64,000 nt of DNA from Olsenella timonensis (GCF_900119915.1 NZ_LT635455.1:2108001-2172000), one strand, 5' to 3'. Shown: positions 26,674 to 37,526, counted from the stretch's first letter. The notes: generated from the letters alone by a model not told the origin. Translations and numbers: made by a program.

Positions 26674-27261
26674 CTACGCCTCGCGGCGCTCGTCGAGGAA
26701 TCGGCAGAGCTCGCGGAAGCGCCCCTCGCTCAGCGCGGAGCGCGGGACGTAGGCGTAGCGGCCCTCCCCGAAGCCGGCCACCACGCACTCGGCGGTGTGG
26801 TAGACCGTCCGCAGGTCGGAGAGGTCGAAGCTGCCAATCGGGCCCCGCTCGCTCTCGACGTGGACGGCGTCCTCGGTGACGGCGACGTGGCGGCGCTCGC
26901 CGCCCTCGGCGGGCGCGAGCGTGGTCTTGCGCGCGTAGCCGGTCAGGACGCGGCTCCAGTTGCCCGTCGCCACGATGCACACGAGCGCCACGGCGAAGCT
27001 CGCGTACAGCGCGACGCTGTCCGTCCCAACGAGGAGCGCGGCAAGCACGATGCCCAGCAGGGGCACGACGGAGACCAGCTTGAGCGCCGTCGGCACGCGC
27101 GGGGCGAGCATCTCCACCGCACGCGCAAAGCTGAGCTCGCCGTAGTCAAAGGACGCCGAGAAGAGCGTGCGCCCGTACTTGGAGTCGTCAAAGCGAAACG
27201 CCTCGGCGTCCCTCTCGCCGTCCCGGCGGCGCGCCGCGGCCCTTGCGCCCCTCTTTGCCAT
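26674..27261 (-). CDS. YcxB-like membrane protein (mirror copy)
   Basis: Identical to 14096-14683. The spacer to treC with its hairpins is mirrored at 27262-27558. Confidence 0.76.
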   Translation of the reverse strand: MAKRGARAAARRRDGERDAEAFRFDDSKYGRTLFSASFDYGELSFARAVEMLAPRVPTALKLVSVVPLLGIVLAALLVGTDSVALYASFAVALVCIVATGNWSRVLTGYARKTTLAPAEGGERRHVAVTEDAVHVESERGPIGSFDLSDLRTVYHTAECVVAGFGEGRYAYVPRSALSEGRFRELCRFLDERREA

Positions 27262-27558
27262 GAGGTCTCCCATCTCTCGTCTCACCCGACGAATCGTAGC
27301 GCATGTGGGCGCGCCCGGCTTGTGGAGGGGTTGTCGACGAGTTGTGCTCGGCCGGTGAAACGGACCGTTCACCGGCATCTCGCGTCTAGACGGGCTCCCC
27401 TGGGAAATGATACTCACTGCGCAGGGAGCGAGCGCACGACGAGATTGGTCGCGTGCGCACGCACTGTAAAGCTTATGGCTTGGCAGCTGCCGAAGTGGAG
27501 GCCCTCGGGACACGTCCCGCAGGGCCTCCGTCTATTGCGGGGGAGGTCGGACCTCCCG

Positions 27559-29250
27559 TCACGCGTCCCAGACCACGGCCTCGTAGGGGCGCAGCGTGCC
27601 GTCGGACGGGGCGTCGGCATAGTTGCCGATAAGGACCTCGGCGCCCGCGCACCCCAGGTCCGCCAGCGCGCACGGCTCCTCGTCGAAGGAGCAGGCGACC
27701 ACGAGGCGCCGCTCGCCCAGCGTGCGCTCGAACGCGATCGCCGCGGGAGCCCCCACCCCCGCGTCCAGGAAGCGGATGTCGCCGAGGGCGAGCACGTCGC
27801 TCGTGTGGCGCAATTCGATCAGGCGGCGGTAGAACTCGAACAGGGAGCCGCTCACGCCCACCTCCGCCTCGGCGTTCACGCGCGCCGCCGACGCCGGGAC
27901 CCCCAGCCAGGGCGTGCCGGAGGTGAAGCCGGCGTTTGGGCCGGCCGTCCACTGCATGGGCGTACGGCCGTTGTCGCGCGAGCGCTCGTTCACCACGTGC
28001 AGCGCCTCCTCCGGCGTCGACCCCCGGTCGAGCAGCATGCGGTAGGCGTTCTTGCTCTCAACGTCGTCGAACTCCTCGATGGAGCCGTAGCCGGCGTTGG
28101 TCATGCCCAGCTCGTCGCCCTGGTAGACGTAGGGCGTACCCTTCATGAAGAAGCTCAGGGTGGCGAGCATCTTGCCCACGAGGTCCCAGCTGCCCCCGCG
28201 CTCGCCAACGCCCGCGCGCCCCCCAAAGCGCGTGATCGCGCGCGGCTGGTCGTGGTTGTCCCAGAACAGGGCGTTCCAGCCGCCGCCGGCCTGCATGCCC
28301 TCCTGCCACTCGCGCAGGACCGATCGCAGCGCCGCGACGTCCGGCTCCATGAGGGACCACTTGTCGCCGCCGGCGTAGTCGACCTTGAGGTGGTGGAAGC
28401 TGAAGCTCATGGAGAGCTCGCGGCTCTGCGGCCGCGTGTAGCGGACGCAGTTGGCCAGGTCCGTCGAGGCCATCTCGCCGACCGTGACCATGCCGTCGAT
28501 GCCGGCCCGCTCGACGAGCTCCCGCAGGTACTCGTGGACGTGCGGACCGTCGGCCACGAGCGATCGGCAGGCGCTGCCCGAGCCGGGGACGTCCTCGATG
28601 ACCTCCGGCTTGGAGATCAGGTTGATGACGTCGAAGCGGAAGCCGCGCACGCCGCGCTCGCGCCAGAAGCGCACCACGTCGGCGCACTCCTCGCGCACGG
28701 CGGGGTTGGTCCAGTCGAGGTCCGGCTGGCTCGCGTCGTGCAGGTGCAGGTACCACTTGCCCAGACTCGGCTCCCACTCCCAGGCGCTGCCGCCGAAGGC
28801 GCACTGCCAGTTGGTGGGGGGCTCGCCGGGGTCGCCCGCCCCGGACGAGCCGCGGCCGTCGCGCAGGATGTAGTAGTCCTGGTAGCGCTTCTCGCCGGCG
28901 CAGGCGCGGCGGAACCACTCGTGGTCGCGCGAGGTGTGGCAGAGCACCATGTCCAGCATGACGCCGATGCCCCGCTCGCGCGCGGCGGCCACCAGCTCGT
29001 CAAAGTCCGCCATCGTGCCGTAGCGCGGGTCCACGGCGCAGTAGTCCGCCACGTCGTAGCCGTTGTCGCGCTGGGGCGAGGGGTAGAACGGGGTGAGCCA
29101 CACGTAGTCGACGCCCAGACGCTCCAGGTAGTCCAGCTTGCTCGTGATGCCGGGCAGGTCGCCCAGGCCGTCACCGTCGCTGTCGCAGAAGCTCTTGACG
29201 TAGATCTGGTAGATCACGCTCCTGCGAAAGTCCCTCTCTGTCTCCGCCAT
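27559..29250 (-). CDS. treC: Alpha,alpha-phosphotrehalase (mirror copy)
   Basis: Identical to 12107-13798, with the catalytic Asp207, Glu259 and Asp334 intact; lies 47 bases downstream of the mirror EIIBCA gene. Confidence 0.88.
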   Translation of the reverse strand: MAETERDFRRSVIYQIYVKSFCDSDGDGLGDLPGITSKLDYLERLGVDYVWLTPFYPSPQRDNGYDVADYCAVDPRYGTMADFDELVAAARERGIGVMLDMVLCHTSRDHEWFRRACAGEKRYQDYYILRDGRGSSGAGDPGEPPTNWQCAFGGSAWEWEPSLGKWYLHLHDASQPDLDWTNPAVREECADVVRFWRERGVRGFRFDVINLISKPEVIEDVPGSGSACRSLVADGPHVHEYLRELVERAGIDGMVTVGEMASTDLANCVRYTRPQSRELSMSFSFHHLKVDYAGGDKWSLMEPDVAALRSVLREWQEGMQAGGGWNALFWDNHDQPRAITRFGGRAGVGERGGSWDLVGKMLATLSFFMKGTPYVYQGDELGMTNAGYGSIEEFDDVESKNAYRMLLDRGSTPEEALHVVNERSRDNGRTPMQWTAGPNAGFTSGTPWLGVPASAARVNAEAEVGVSGSLFEFYRRLIELRHTSDVLALGDIRFLDAGVGAPAAIAFERTLGERRLVVACSFDEEPCALADLGCAGAEVLIGNYADAPSDGTLRPYEAVVWDA

Positions 29251-29297
29251 GCCGTCAGCCTCCTCGATAGGGTTCAAGCTTGCTCGGGTCGTTCTGG

Positions 29298-31286
29298 TCA
29301 CGCGCGATAGGTGGCGACGGTGGTGGAGCCGGCCTCGGCGTCCATGCCGGAGAGCAGCGCGAGGTCGGTCGCGGCGCCCTCGTCGGTCACGACGAACGCG
29401 GTGATCGTGGGGTGGCCGGCCGCGCGGATCTTCTCGGCTGAGAAGGTCATGAGGGGCTGGCCCGCCGTCACGCGCTGACCCTGCTCGACGAGGCAGGCAA
29501 AGCCGTCTCCGCCCATGTCCACGGTGTCGATGCCCACGTGGACGAGCACCTCGGGACCGTTGTCGAGCGTCAGGCCGATGGCATGGAACGAGCCGGGCAT
29601 GGTGGCCGCCACGACGCCGTCTGCCGGGGCGACGACGGTGTCCTCGCCGGCGGCGGGCTCGATGGCGAGGCCGTCGCCCATCGCCTTGCTGGCAAAGACC
29701 TGGTCGGGCATGTCGGTGATGGGCTTCACGGCACCGGAGAGCGGGGCGAGAAGGACGCGGTCGCGCGGCTCGGCCGCGGGGGCGGGCTCGGGGTCCGCCG
29801 GGGCGGCCGACGCGGGCTCGAGGGCCGCGACGCCACGGTCCTTCTCGGAGAGCCTGCGCAGGCCCACGAAGTAGGTGAGCACGAACGGGACCACCACGGC
29901 GATGAGCATGCACAGGGCGAAGACGCCCCAGTAGTTGAACATGATGGAGAGGATGCCGGGCAGGCCGCCGACGCCGATGGAGAGGGCCTTGACCCCCATG
30001 CCGGTGCAGACCATGGCGGCGAGAGCGGAGCCGATCATGCCGCAGACCAGCGGGAACTTGTACTTGAGGTTGACGCCGAAGAGCGCGGGCTCGGTGACGC
30101 CGAGGTAGCAGGAGATGCACGCGGGGATGTTCACCTGCTGGGCGCGCTCGTTCTTGCGCTGGAGCACGGACATGGCGAGCACGGCGGAGCCCTGCGCGAT
30201 GTTGGAGAGCGCGATCATGGGCCAGAGGGTGGTGTACTCGTAGATGCTCACCATCTGGGAGTCGATGGCGTTGGTCATGTGGTGCAGGCCGGTCATGACG
30301 AGCGGGGCGTAGAGCAGGCCGAAGATCGCCGCGAAGATCACGCGGATGTCGGACGCGAGGCCCCAGCTCACGGCGCTGGCGATGGCGTCGCCGATGGCCC
30401 AGCCGATGGGGCCCACGACGAGGTGGGCGATGAACACGGCCGGCACGAGCGACATGAACGGCACGACGATCATGCGCACGACCTCGGGCGTGACCCTGGT
30501 GAAGAACTTCTCCAGGCCCACGAGCACGAAGGCGGCCATGAGCGAGGCGATGACCTGGCCCTGGTATCCGGTGCCGAGGAAGGAGTAGAAGCCGAAGTCA
30601 TAGGTGTGGGCCGCGATGTCCTCGGCGGTGGCGGAGGCCACGGAGAAGCCGTTGAGGAGCTGCGGGGAGACGAGCGTGAGGCCGAGGACGATGCCCAGGA
30701 TGGGGGTGGTGCCCATCTTGCGCGTGACCGACCAGCAGATGCCCACGGGCAGCATGTGGAAGACCGCCTCGCCGATCACCCACAGGAAGTTGTACATGCC
30801 GTTCCAGAAGGTCCACATGTCCGCGACTGACTTGGTTCCGTGCTGGAGGTCGAAGGCACCGGCGTCAGTGAAGAAGTTCACCTCGCCGATGATGTTGCGG
30901 AAGCCCAGGATGAGACCGCCGCAGATAAGGGCCGGGATGAGCGGGGCGAAGATCTCCCCGAGGACGCCCATGACGCGCTGCGCCGGGTTCTGGTTGGCGC
31001 CGGCCGCCGCCTTGGCGGCCTCCTTGGAGACGCCCTCGATGCCCGAGACCGCGGTGAACTCCTGATAGAAGTCCGCGACGTCGTTGCCGATGATGACCTG
31101 GAACTGCCCCGCCTGCGTGAAGGTGCCCTTCGCGCTGGGCAGCTCCTCTATCGCGGCGACGTCGGCCTTGTCCGGGTCCACCAGCACGAAGCGCATGCGC
31201 GTCATGCAGTGGGTGACGGCAGAGATGTTCTCCTTGCCGCCCACGAGGTCGAGCAGCCTGCTCGCGTCCTCCGTGTACTTTGCCAT
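29298..31286 (-). CDS. treP: Trehalose-type PTS EIIBCA (mirror copy)
   Basis: Identical to 10071-12059, keeping Cys27 of EIIB and His583 of EIIA, and preceded by the mirrored operator region. Confidence 0.88.
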   Translation of the reverse strand: MAKYTEDASRLLDLVGGKENISAVTHCMTRMRFVLVDPDKADVAAIEELPSAKGTFTQAGQFQVIIGNDVADFYQEFTAVSGIEGVSKEAAKAAAGANQNPAQRVMGVLGEIFAPLIPALICGGLILGFRNIIGEVNFFTDAGAFDLQHGTKSVADMWTFWNGMYNFLWVIGEAVFHMLPVGICWSVTRKMGTTPILGIVLGLTLVSPQLLNGFSVASATAEDIAAHTYDFGFYSFLGTGYQGQVIASLMAAFVLVGLEKFFTRVTPEVVRMIVVPFMSLVPAVFIAHLVVGPIGWAIGDAIASAVSWGLASDIRVIFAAIFGLLYAPLVMTGLHHMTNAIDSQMVSIYEYTTLWPMIALSNIAQGSAVLAMSVLQRKNERAQQVNIPACISCYLGVTEPALFGVNLKYKFPLVCGMIGSALAAMVCTGMGVKALSIGVGGLPGILSIMFNYWGVFALCMLIAVVVPFVLTYFVGLRRLSEKDRGVAALEPASAAPADPEPAPAAEPRDRVLLAPLSGAVKPITDMPDQVFASKAMGDGLAIEPAAGEDTVVAPADGVVAATMPGSFHAIGLTLDNGPEVLVHVGIDTVDMGGDGFACLVEQGQRVTAGQPLMTFSAEKIRAAGHPTITAFVVTDEGAATDLALLSGMDAEAGSTTVATYRA

Positions 31287-31322
31287 GTCTCGTCCTCCCT
31301 CTTCTCGCCCTGGCGTGGCGAA

Positions 31323-31446
31323 CTTATTTGAATAAGTTACCGAGTAGTGTCGCACTACTTATTTGAATAAGTTGCGCGAATCTACGAACGGTATACTTTC
31401 ACCCGCCAGCGGCACGTCCTTCTCGCCGCCTAGTTATTTGAATAAG
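31323..31446. promoter_or_regulatory. Three TreR-type operators (mirror copy)
   Basis: CTTATTTGAATAAG at 31323-31336 and 31358-31371 and the variant GTTATTTGAATAAG at 31433-31446 are the reverse complements of the left-arm sites; the treR promoter boxes lie at 31369-31397 on the plus strand. Confidence 0.78.
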
Positions 31447-31471
31447 CTGTAGCCACGACCACGGGAGGGAC

Positions 31472-32194
31472 ATGAAGGCGCGCTACGACGTCATATATCG
31501 CGACATCCGAGAGAGCATCGAGACGGGGGCCTACCCGTACCAGGCCTTTCTTCCCTCAGAGGCGGAGCTCACCGCGGCCTTTGCGTGCTCGCACAACACG
31601 ATCCGCCGCGCGCTCGGGCTCCTGCGCGAGCAGGGCTACGTGCAGCCGGTCCATGGCAAGGGCGTGCGCGTCATCTACCGCGAGCCCGAGCGGACCACCT
31701 TCACCGTGGGTGGCATCGAGTCGTTCCGCGAGGCGGACGAGCGGACCCATCTGGGGGCACAGACCGAGGTCGTGACCCTCGAGCCGCTGGTCGCGACGGC
31801 CCAGATCGCCTTTGACACCGGGTTCGAGGAGGGCGCCGAGCTCACGCACGTCGAGCGCGTGCGTCGCGTGGGGGGAGAGGGGCTCATCCTCGACCGCAAC
31901 CTCTTCCGAACCTCGTCCGTCCCCGGCATCACCGAGGAGATCGCGCGATCCTCGATCTATGACTACGCCGAGCGCGAGCTGGGGGTCACGATCGCCACGA
32001 GCAAGCGCGCGATTACCGTCGAGCGCGCAACGGCGCGCGACCGGGAGCTGCTGGACCTCGGCGACATCGACTACCTCGCTGTCATCACGAGCCAGACCTT
32101 CGACGCGCAGGGCGTCCTCGTCGAGTGCACCCAGTCGCGCCATCGCCCCGACCACTTCTGCTTCCGCGACACCGCCGTGCGCCACCACGTGTGA
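31472..32194 (+). CDS. treR: GntR/HutC-family trehalose repressor (mirror copy)
   Basis: Identical to the 240-residue regulator at 9163-9885, again divergent from the EIIBCA gene and upstream of the esterase pair. Confidence 0.86.
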   Translation: MKARYDVIYRDIRESIETGAYPYQAFLPSEAELTAAFACSHNTIRRALGLLREQGYVQPVHGKGVRVIYREPERTTFTVGGIESFREADERTHLGAQTEVVTLEPLVATAQIAFDTGFEEGAELTHVERVRRVGGEGLILDRNLFRTSSVPGITEEIARSSIYDYAERELGVTIATSKRAITVERATARDRELLDLGDIDYLAVITSQTFDAQGVLVECTQSRHRPDHFCFRDTAVRHHV

Positions 32195-32328
32195 GCCCCG
32201 CACGGCGCCCCCCATGGACCCAAACCCGTAACGCAGGCGCCCCGCGGCGGCAACGACGCCGCCCCAAGCGGCGGGCGGAGCCGCGCTATACTGGTCCGCG
32301 TTCTTCTCGCCTGACCAAAGGAGGCCCC

Positions 32329-33186
32329 ATGGCCCTCATCAGCGTTGACTACTTCTCCTCCAGCCTCATGCGCACCACCACGCTCGAGGTCATCCTCCCC
32401 GTCGACGACCAGGGGGCGGCCTACGCGACCGACTCCGCGATGCGCCATGCGGGCGGTACGCTCGAGGCCGAGATGCGCGCCTGGGAGCAGAGCCCCTACC
32501 CTCCCAAGAGGGAGCCTTTCAAGACGCTGTTCCTGCTGCACGGCATCTCGGGCAACCATGCGGACTGGATCAGCGAGACGCGCATCCGCAACTGGGCCGA
32601 GAGCCATGGCATCGCCGTGGTCATGCCGTCCGGCTACAACGCGTTCTACCTGGACCAGCCCGAGGTCCACAACTACTACGGGCGCTTCGTGGGCCAGGAG
32701 CTCGTCGAGGTCGCGCGCAGGATGTTCCCGCTCTCGTGCCGCCGCGAGGACACGTTCATCGGCGGCATCTCGATGGGCGCGTACGGGGCGCTCCGCAACG
32801 GCCTCAAGTACTGCGAGACGTTCGGCTCGATCGTGGCGCTCTCCTCGGCCATGATCATCAACAGCTTTGACCAGGTCATCTCCTCCGACGGTCTGTTCTT
32901 CCTCTCCCGCGACTTCCTCGAGCACACCTTCGGCGACCTCTCCCACGTGCGCGACTCCGACAAGGACCCGGCTCGCCTCGCCGCTGACCTCGTCTACTGT
33001 GACCGTCCGAGGCCGCGCATCTTCATGACCTGCGGCAACCAGGACCCGCTCGCCGAAGCTAACCGGATGCTTGCGGGCCGTATGCGCGACACGGGGCTCG
33101 ACGTCACGTATCATGAGATGAACGGCGGACACGACTGGGGCTTCTGGAACGCCGCGCTGCCCGAGGCGCTCGGCTGGCTTCTGTAG
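32329..33186 (+). CDS. Alpha/beta-hydrolase esterase, copy 2 (mirror)
   Basis: Identical to 8171-9028 (nucleophile Ser148 in GGISMG); TATACT at 32287-32292 and AAAGGAGG precede it. Confidence 0.85.
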   Translation: MALISVDYFSSSLMRTTTLEVILPVDDQGAAYATDSAMRHAGGTLEAEMRAWEQSPYPPKREPFKTLFLLHGISGNHADWISETRIRNWAESHGIAVVMPSGYNAFYLDQPEVHNYYGRFVGQELVEVARRMFPLSCRREDTFIGGISMGAYGALRNGLKYCETFGSIVALSSAMIINSFDQVISSDGLFFLSRDFLEHTFGDLSHVRDSDKDPARLAADLVYCDRPRPRIFMTCGNQDPLAEANRMLAGRMRDTGLDVTYHEMNGGHDWGFWNAALPEALGWLL

Positions 33187-33221
33187 GGCAGCGTCGCGGC
33201 CCGACCCAGGGGAGGGCGAGA

Positions 33222-34085
33222 ATGGCACTGCTCAGAGTCGACTTCTACTCCCACTACCTTGAGCGCAACGTGGTGCTCACGGTCGTCATCCCCGCCGACA
33301 AGATGGACGGCGACAAGCTGGCGAAGAAGCGTCGCGGGCCGTATCGCACGGTCTACCTGCTGCACGGGCTCTTCGGCCAGGACGTGGACTGGATCGACCG
33401 CACCCACGTGGTGGAGACGGCCGAGGCGCGCGACATCGCCCTCGTCATGCCGTCCGGGGAGGACGGGCTCTACCTCAACAAGCCTGAGATCAACGAGTGG
33501 CACGGCAAGTTCATCAGCGAGGAGCTGGTCGACTTCACGCGGCGCCTCTTCCCGCTGTCCTCCAAGCGCGAGGACACCGCCCTGGCCGGCATCTCGATCG
33601 GGGCGTACACGGCCCTGATCAACGGGCTCCTGCGCCCGGACCGCTTTGGCTCGATCATCATCCTCTCGGGCGCCTTCATGCGCGACCGCGTGCTCGAGGC
33701 CGTCGAGAGTCGCTCGCCGCGGAAGCGCAAGTACTACGAGCGCTTCTTCGGCGACATCGACACCGTGCTGGGCTCCGACAAGGACTACGTCGCGCTAATC
33801 GACCGCTTCCGCAGGGACCCCGAGCTGATCAAGCCGCGCTTCTACGCCGCGTGCGGTCTGCACGACAGCCTCTGCCAGAACAACCGCGACCTCGTGAAGC
33901 TGCTGCGGGACGCCGACTTTGACGTGACGTACTGGGAGCCCGACATCGGCGCGCACGAGTGGCCGTTCTGGAACGCGTGGATCGACTGCGCGCTCGACTG
34001 GTACGCGCCCGGCCCGATGCGCCCCAGCTCGGTGGACGTGGACTACTCGGCGCTGACCAAGCTGCGCCCTCCCGAGCAACAGTAG
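33222..34085 (+). CDS. Alpha/beta-hydrolase esterase, copy 1 (mirror)
   Basis: Identical to 7272-8135 (nucleophile Ser125 in GISIG), 35 bases downstream of its paralogue. Confidence 0.85.
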   Translation: MALLRVDFYSHYLERNVVLTVVIPADKMDGDKLAKKRRGPYRTVYLLHGLFGQDVDWIDRTHVVETAEARDIALVMPSGEDGLYLNKPEINEWHGKFISEELVDFTRRLFPLSSKREDTALAGISIGAYTALINGLLRPDRFGSIIILSGAFMRDRVLEAVESRSPRKRKYYERFFGDIDTVLGSDKDYVALIDRFRRDPELIKPRFYAACGLHDSLCQNNRDLVKLLRDADFDVTYWEPDIGAHEWPFWNAWIDCALDWYAPGPMRPSSVDVDYSALTKLRPPEQQ

Positions 34086-34112
34086 GGTAGGCGGGGCACC
34101 GGGGCCCTGCCG

Positions 34113-35078
34113 TCAGCTCAGCGCGCGGAGCACCCGAGCGCGGAACTCGTGCAGGAAGCGCGGCGCGTCAACCGTGAGCGCGACCTCGCAGGTCTTCTCG
34201 GCGTCGCGCAGGCGGTCGGGGTCGCAGACGGTGCGACCCCGCGTGGGGCCCTCGAGGTCCACGCGAAGGTTGGCGCCGAGACAGCCCACGAGCGAGGGGT
34301 CGATCGCCGCCGCCACGGCCAGCGGGTCATGCAGGGCACACCCTCCCAGCTGCGGGTTGTTCTCCTCGTAGACGGAGATGTAGTGGTCGGTCGCGTCGGC
34401 GAGGAGGAGCGCCGCCGGCGTGCCCAGCTCGCGCCATGCGGCGGTGTCCTCCCGCGTGAGCACCGCCTGGTGCGTCACGTCGAGGCCGACCATGCGCGTG
34501 CGCAGACCGCCGCGGAGCACGGCGTCGGCTGCCGCGGGGTCGTTCGCGACGTTGGCCTCCGCGCAGGGCGTCACGTTGCCGGGGACGGCGAGCGCCCCGC
34601 CCATGAAGGTGACGCGGCCGAGCGCCTCGGTCAGCCCGGGGATGCCGCCCAGCGCGTGCGCCAGGTTCGTGAGCGGGCCCGTGGGCACGTAGAGCAGCGA
34701 GCCGGCGTACTTCTCGGCCGCCTCGCGCAGAAAGTCCAGGGCGTCCCCCGGCGCCTGGGAGCACCAGCCCGACACGCGCTGGTCGCCCAGGCCGTTGCGG
34801 CCATGGATGCGCGCGACGGCCGCGCCCGGCTCATAGGGGCGCGTCGCCGCGAGCGCGCGGTCCGCGCCGGCGAAGACGGGCACCTCCGGGTGCCCCAGGA
34901 GCCCGAGCAGGACGCGGGTGTTGCGCACGGCCGTGCGCATGCCCACGTTGCCAAACGTACAGGTCACGCCGATGAGCTCGACCTCCGGGCTGCCCAGCGC
35001 AAAGGCGAGGGCCAGCGCGTCGTCGATGCCGGTGTCCAGGTCGAGGATCAGCCTCCGGCGCGCGTCGCTCGTCGTCAT
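34113..35078 (-). CDS. Nucleoside hydrolase (mirror copy)
   Basis: Identical to 6279-7244; its start again overlaps the ribokinase stop as ATGA. Confidence 0.88.
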   Translation of the reverse strand: MTTSDARRRLILDLDTGIDDALALAFALGSPEVELIGVTCTFGNVGMRTAVRNTRVLLGLLGHPEVPVFAGADRALAATRPYEPGAAVARIHGRNGLGDQRVSGWCSQAPGDALDFLREAAEKYAGSLLYVPTGPLTNLAHALGGIPGLTEALGRVTFMGGALAVPGNVTPCAEANVANDPAAADAVLRGGLRTRMVGLDVTHQAVLTREDTAAWRELGTPAALLLADATDHYISVYEENNPQLGGCALHDPLAVAAAIDPSLVGCLGANLRVDLEGPTRGRTVCDPDRLRDAEKTCEVALTVDAPRFLHEFRARVLRALS

Positions 35079-35986
35079 CGCGGTGCCTCCACTTCTGCGG
35101 CGGTCGGTATGGACGGCTGGGCCCCCAGGCGGCTCACCGCGACGGCGGCGGCAGCGGCGCCCCAGCTCATGGAGTCGCCGAGCGAGAGGCCCCGCGCGCG
35201 CCCGGCCGCGAGCGCGCCGATGAACGTGTCCCCGGCGCCCGTGGTGTCGACGACCGTCGCGGGCATCGCCGCAATCCGCAGCTCCGCTCCGTCCGGCCCC
35301 ACGCCGAACGACCCCGCCGCACCCAGCGTTATGACCACCGCACCCGCGCCGAGCGCGCGCAGGCGGTCGGCGGCGGCGCGGCACGTCCCGGCGTCGGACG
35401 GCAGGATGCCGCACATGAGCTGGCACTCGGTCTCGTTGAGGCAGACGAGGTCCACGCACGGCCAGAGGTCGTCGGGCGCGGGGCGCGCCGGCGCCGGGTT
35501 GTATATGGTGTACAGGCCCAGCTCGCGCGCCGCACGCAGGGCGGCCTCCGTGGCCGCGGGCGCGCACTCCCCCTGGGTGACGAGAATGTCGTTCTTCTCG
35601 CCAATGCGACGCAGGTCGGAGGCTATGTCCTCTGCCCCGAGCGCATGGTTGGCCCCCGCGTGCAGCACGATGCGGTTCTCGCCGGCGGTGCGCAGGATCA
35701 CGGCCACGCCGGTGGAGGCGCCCGGCAGGCGCCGCACGAGGGAGACGTCGGCCCCGGCGCCCGCAAGGCCGCGCACGAGCGTCTCGCCAAAGCCGTCCTC
35801 GCCCACCGCGGCGATCATGCGGACGTCGGCGCCCAGCCGCGCGGCGGCAACGGCCTGGTTGGCGCCCTTTCCGCCCGCGGCGGTGATGAAGCCGGACCCG
35901 GCCAGCGTCTCCCCGGCGTCGGGCACGCGCGGCGCGTCGATGGACAGGTCCATGTTCATGCTGCCGAAGACGATCACCTTTGGCAT
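35075..35986 (-). CDS. rbsK: Ribokinase-type PfkB kinase (mirror copy)
   Basis: Identical to 5371-6282. The GTTTCGTACA/TGTACGAAAC inverted repeat lies upstream at 36048-36057 and 36125-36134. Confidence 0.86.
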   Translation of the reverse strand: MPKVIVFGSMNMDLSIDAPRVPDAGETLAGSGFITAAGGKGANQAVAAARLGADVRMIAAVGEDGFGETLVRGLAGAGADVSLVRRLPGASTGVAVILRTAGENRIVLHAGANHALGAEDIASDLRRIGEKNDILVTQGECAPAATEAALRAARELGLYTIYNPAPARPAPDDLWPCVDLVCLNETECQLMCGILPSDAGTCRAAADRLRALGAGAVVITLGAAGSFGVGPDGAELRIAAMPATVVDTTGAGDTFIGALAAGRARGLSLGDSMSWGAAAAAVAVSRLGAQPSIPTAAEVEAPR

Positions 35987-36232
35987 GGCAGCCTCCTCGC
36001 GGGCGGTTCGCGCTCTCTTCTCCATAGTACATCGCCGCCCGGGCGCAGTTTCGTACACTCGACGAGCGTTCGGGGGCGCCCGGTTCTTCTCGACCTGCGG
36101 TTCCCTGGTTTTTCAGGTAACCAATGTACGAAACCAGGTCCGCCCGGCGAGAAGGGCGAGCGCGCCGCCGCGCTCGACGAGTCCGGTCCCGGCCCACAGG
36201 GCGAGCTCCGCCCAAGGCCAGCCCGAGGGCCG

Positions 36233-37417
36233 CTACTTCACCTCGATCAACTCGTAGCGGCTCGTGCCCAGACCGATCTTCTCGCCGTGCTCGATCATGG
36301 AGCGCCAGTTGGTGTCCGGGTGCGTGAGGTTGAAGTGGTCGTGCTGGCAGCGCTCGGGGATGCCGCCCTCGGCCTCCAGCCTGGCGCGCATGTCCGTGAG
36401 CTCGGAGTTGGGCAGCGTCGGCGCGGCGAGCGCCATGTCGATGCACGCCTGGTCGATCGCCACGGGGTCAAAGCTCGCGAACATGCCGAGGTCCGGCACG
36501 ATCGGCGTGTCGTTCTCGGCGTGGCAGTCGCAGTTGGGCGAGACGTCGATGGCCAGCGAGATGTGGAAGCTCGGGCGGTCCTGCACCACGGCCTGCGTGT
36601 ACTCGGCGATCTTGCAGTTGAGCTCGTCGACCGCGGAGTCGGAGCCCGGCTTGACGGCGTCCTGGTTGCAGGCGCCGATGCAGCGCCCGCAGCCCACGCA
36701 GCGGTCGTGGTCGATCGTGGCCACGGGCACGGTGACGACCTTGCCGCTCGGCAGCTCACGCTCGCGCGTGGCGCCGAAGGAGATGGCCCCGTGCGCGCAG
36801 ATGCGCTCGCACGCGCGGCAGCCGACGCACCTCTCGTGGTCCACGCCCGGCTTGCCGGATGAGTGCTGCTCCATCTTGCCCGCGCGGCTGCCGCCGCCCA
36901 TGCCGAGGTTCTTCATGCAGCCGCCAAAGCCGGCCTGCTCGTGGCCCTTGAAGTGCGTGAGGCTGATCACAATGTCCGCGTCCATGAGGGCGTGGCCGAT
37001 CTTGGCCTCCCTCACGTACTCGCCGTTCTTCACGGGCACGAGGGTCTCGTCCGTGCCCTTGAGGCCGTCGGCGATGATCACCTGGCAGCCGGTGGCGTAG
37101 GGCGTGAAGCCGTTCTGGTAGGCGCAGTCGATGTGCTCGAGCGCGTTCTTGCGGCTGCCCACGTAGAGCGTGTTGCAGTCCGTGAGGAAGGGCTTGCCGC
37201 CCAGCTCCTTGACCACGTCGGCCACGACCCGGGCGTAGTTGGGGCGCAGGAAGCTCAGGTTGCCGAGCTCGCCGAAGTGGATCTTGATGGCAACGAACTT
37301 GTTCTCGAAGTCAATTTGGTCGATTCCGGCACGGAGGATGAGCCGCCTGAGCTTGTCGAGCTGGCTCTCCTTGGCGTACGTGCGCAGGTTGGTGTAGTAG
37401 ACCTTGGCGGTGTCCAT
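36233..37417 (-). CDS. DUF362 protein with two 4Fe-4S clusters (mirror copy)
   Basis: Identical to 3940-5124, including both CxxCxxCxxxC ferredoxin motifs and the upstream TACAAT (37454-37459). Confidence 0.88.
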   Translation of the reverse strand: MDTAKVYYTNLRTYAKESQLDKLRRLILRAGIDQIDFENKFVAIKIHFGELGNLSFLRPNYARVVADVVKELGGKPFLTDCNTLYVGSRKNALEHIDCAYQNGFTPYATGCQVIIADGLKGTDETLVPVKNGEYVREAKIGHALMDADIVISLTHFKGHEQAGFGGCMKNLGMGGGSRAGKMEQHSSGKPGVDHERCVGCRACERICAHGAISFGATRERELPSGKVVTVPVATIDHDRCVGCGRCIGACNQDAVKPGSDSAVDELNCKIAEYTQAVVQDRPSFHISLAIDVSPNCDCHAENDTPIVPDLGMFASFDPVAIDQACIDMALAAPTLPNSELTDMRARLEAEGGIPERCQHDHFNLTHPDTNWRSMIEHGEKIGLGTSRYELIEVK

Positions 37418-37526
37418 GATGAGGCCCCTCTCCTCGTCGTCCCTCGCGCAGAGATTGTACGACAGAGCAGGGTGCGGGGGCGGCGCCGCCCGTGACCTAC
37501 CCCGGGCGACAAGGACGGCGCAGCCG

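Noticed and set aside
26797-29310. Very long open frame (837 codons) antisense to treC and the YcxB-like gene, and similar long frames opposite most genes
   Set aside because: High GC makes antisense and shifted frames stay open; their translations are Arg/Ala/Gly/His-rich and match no family, while the opposite strand has recognisable enzymes.
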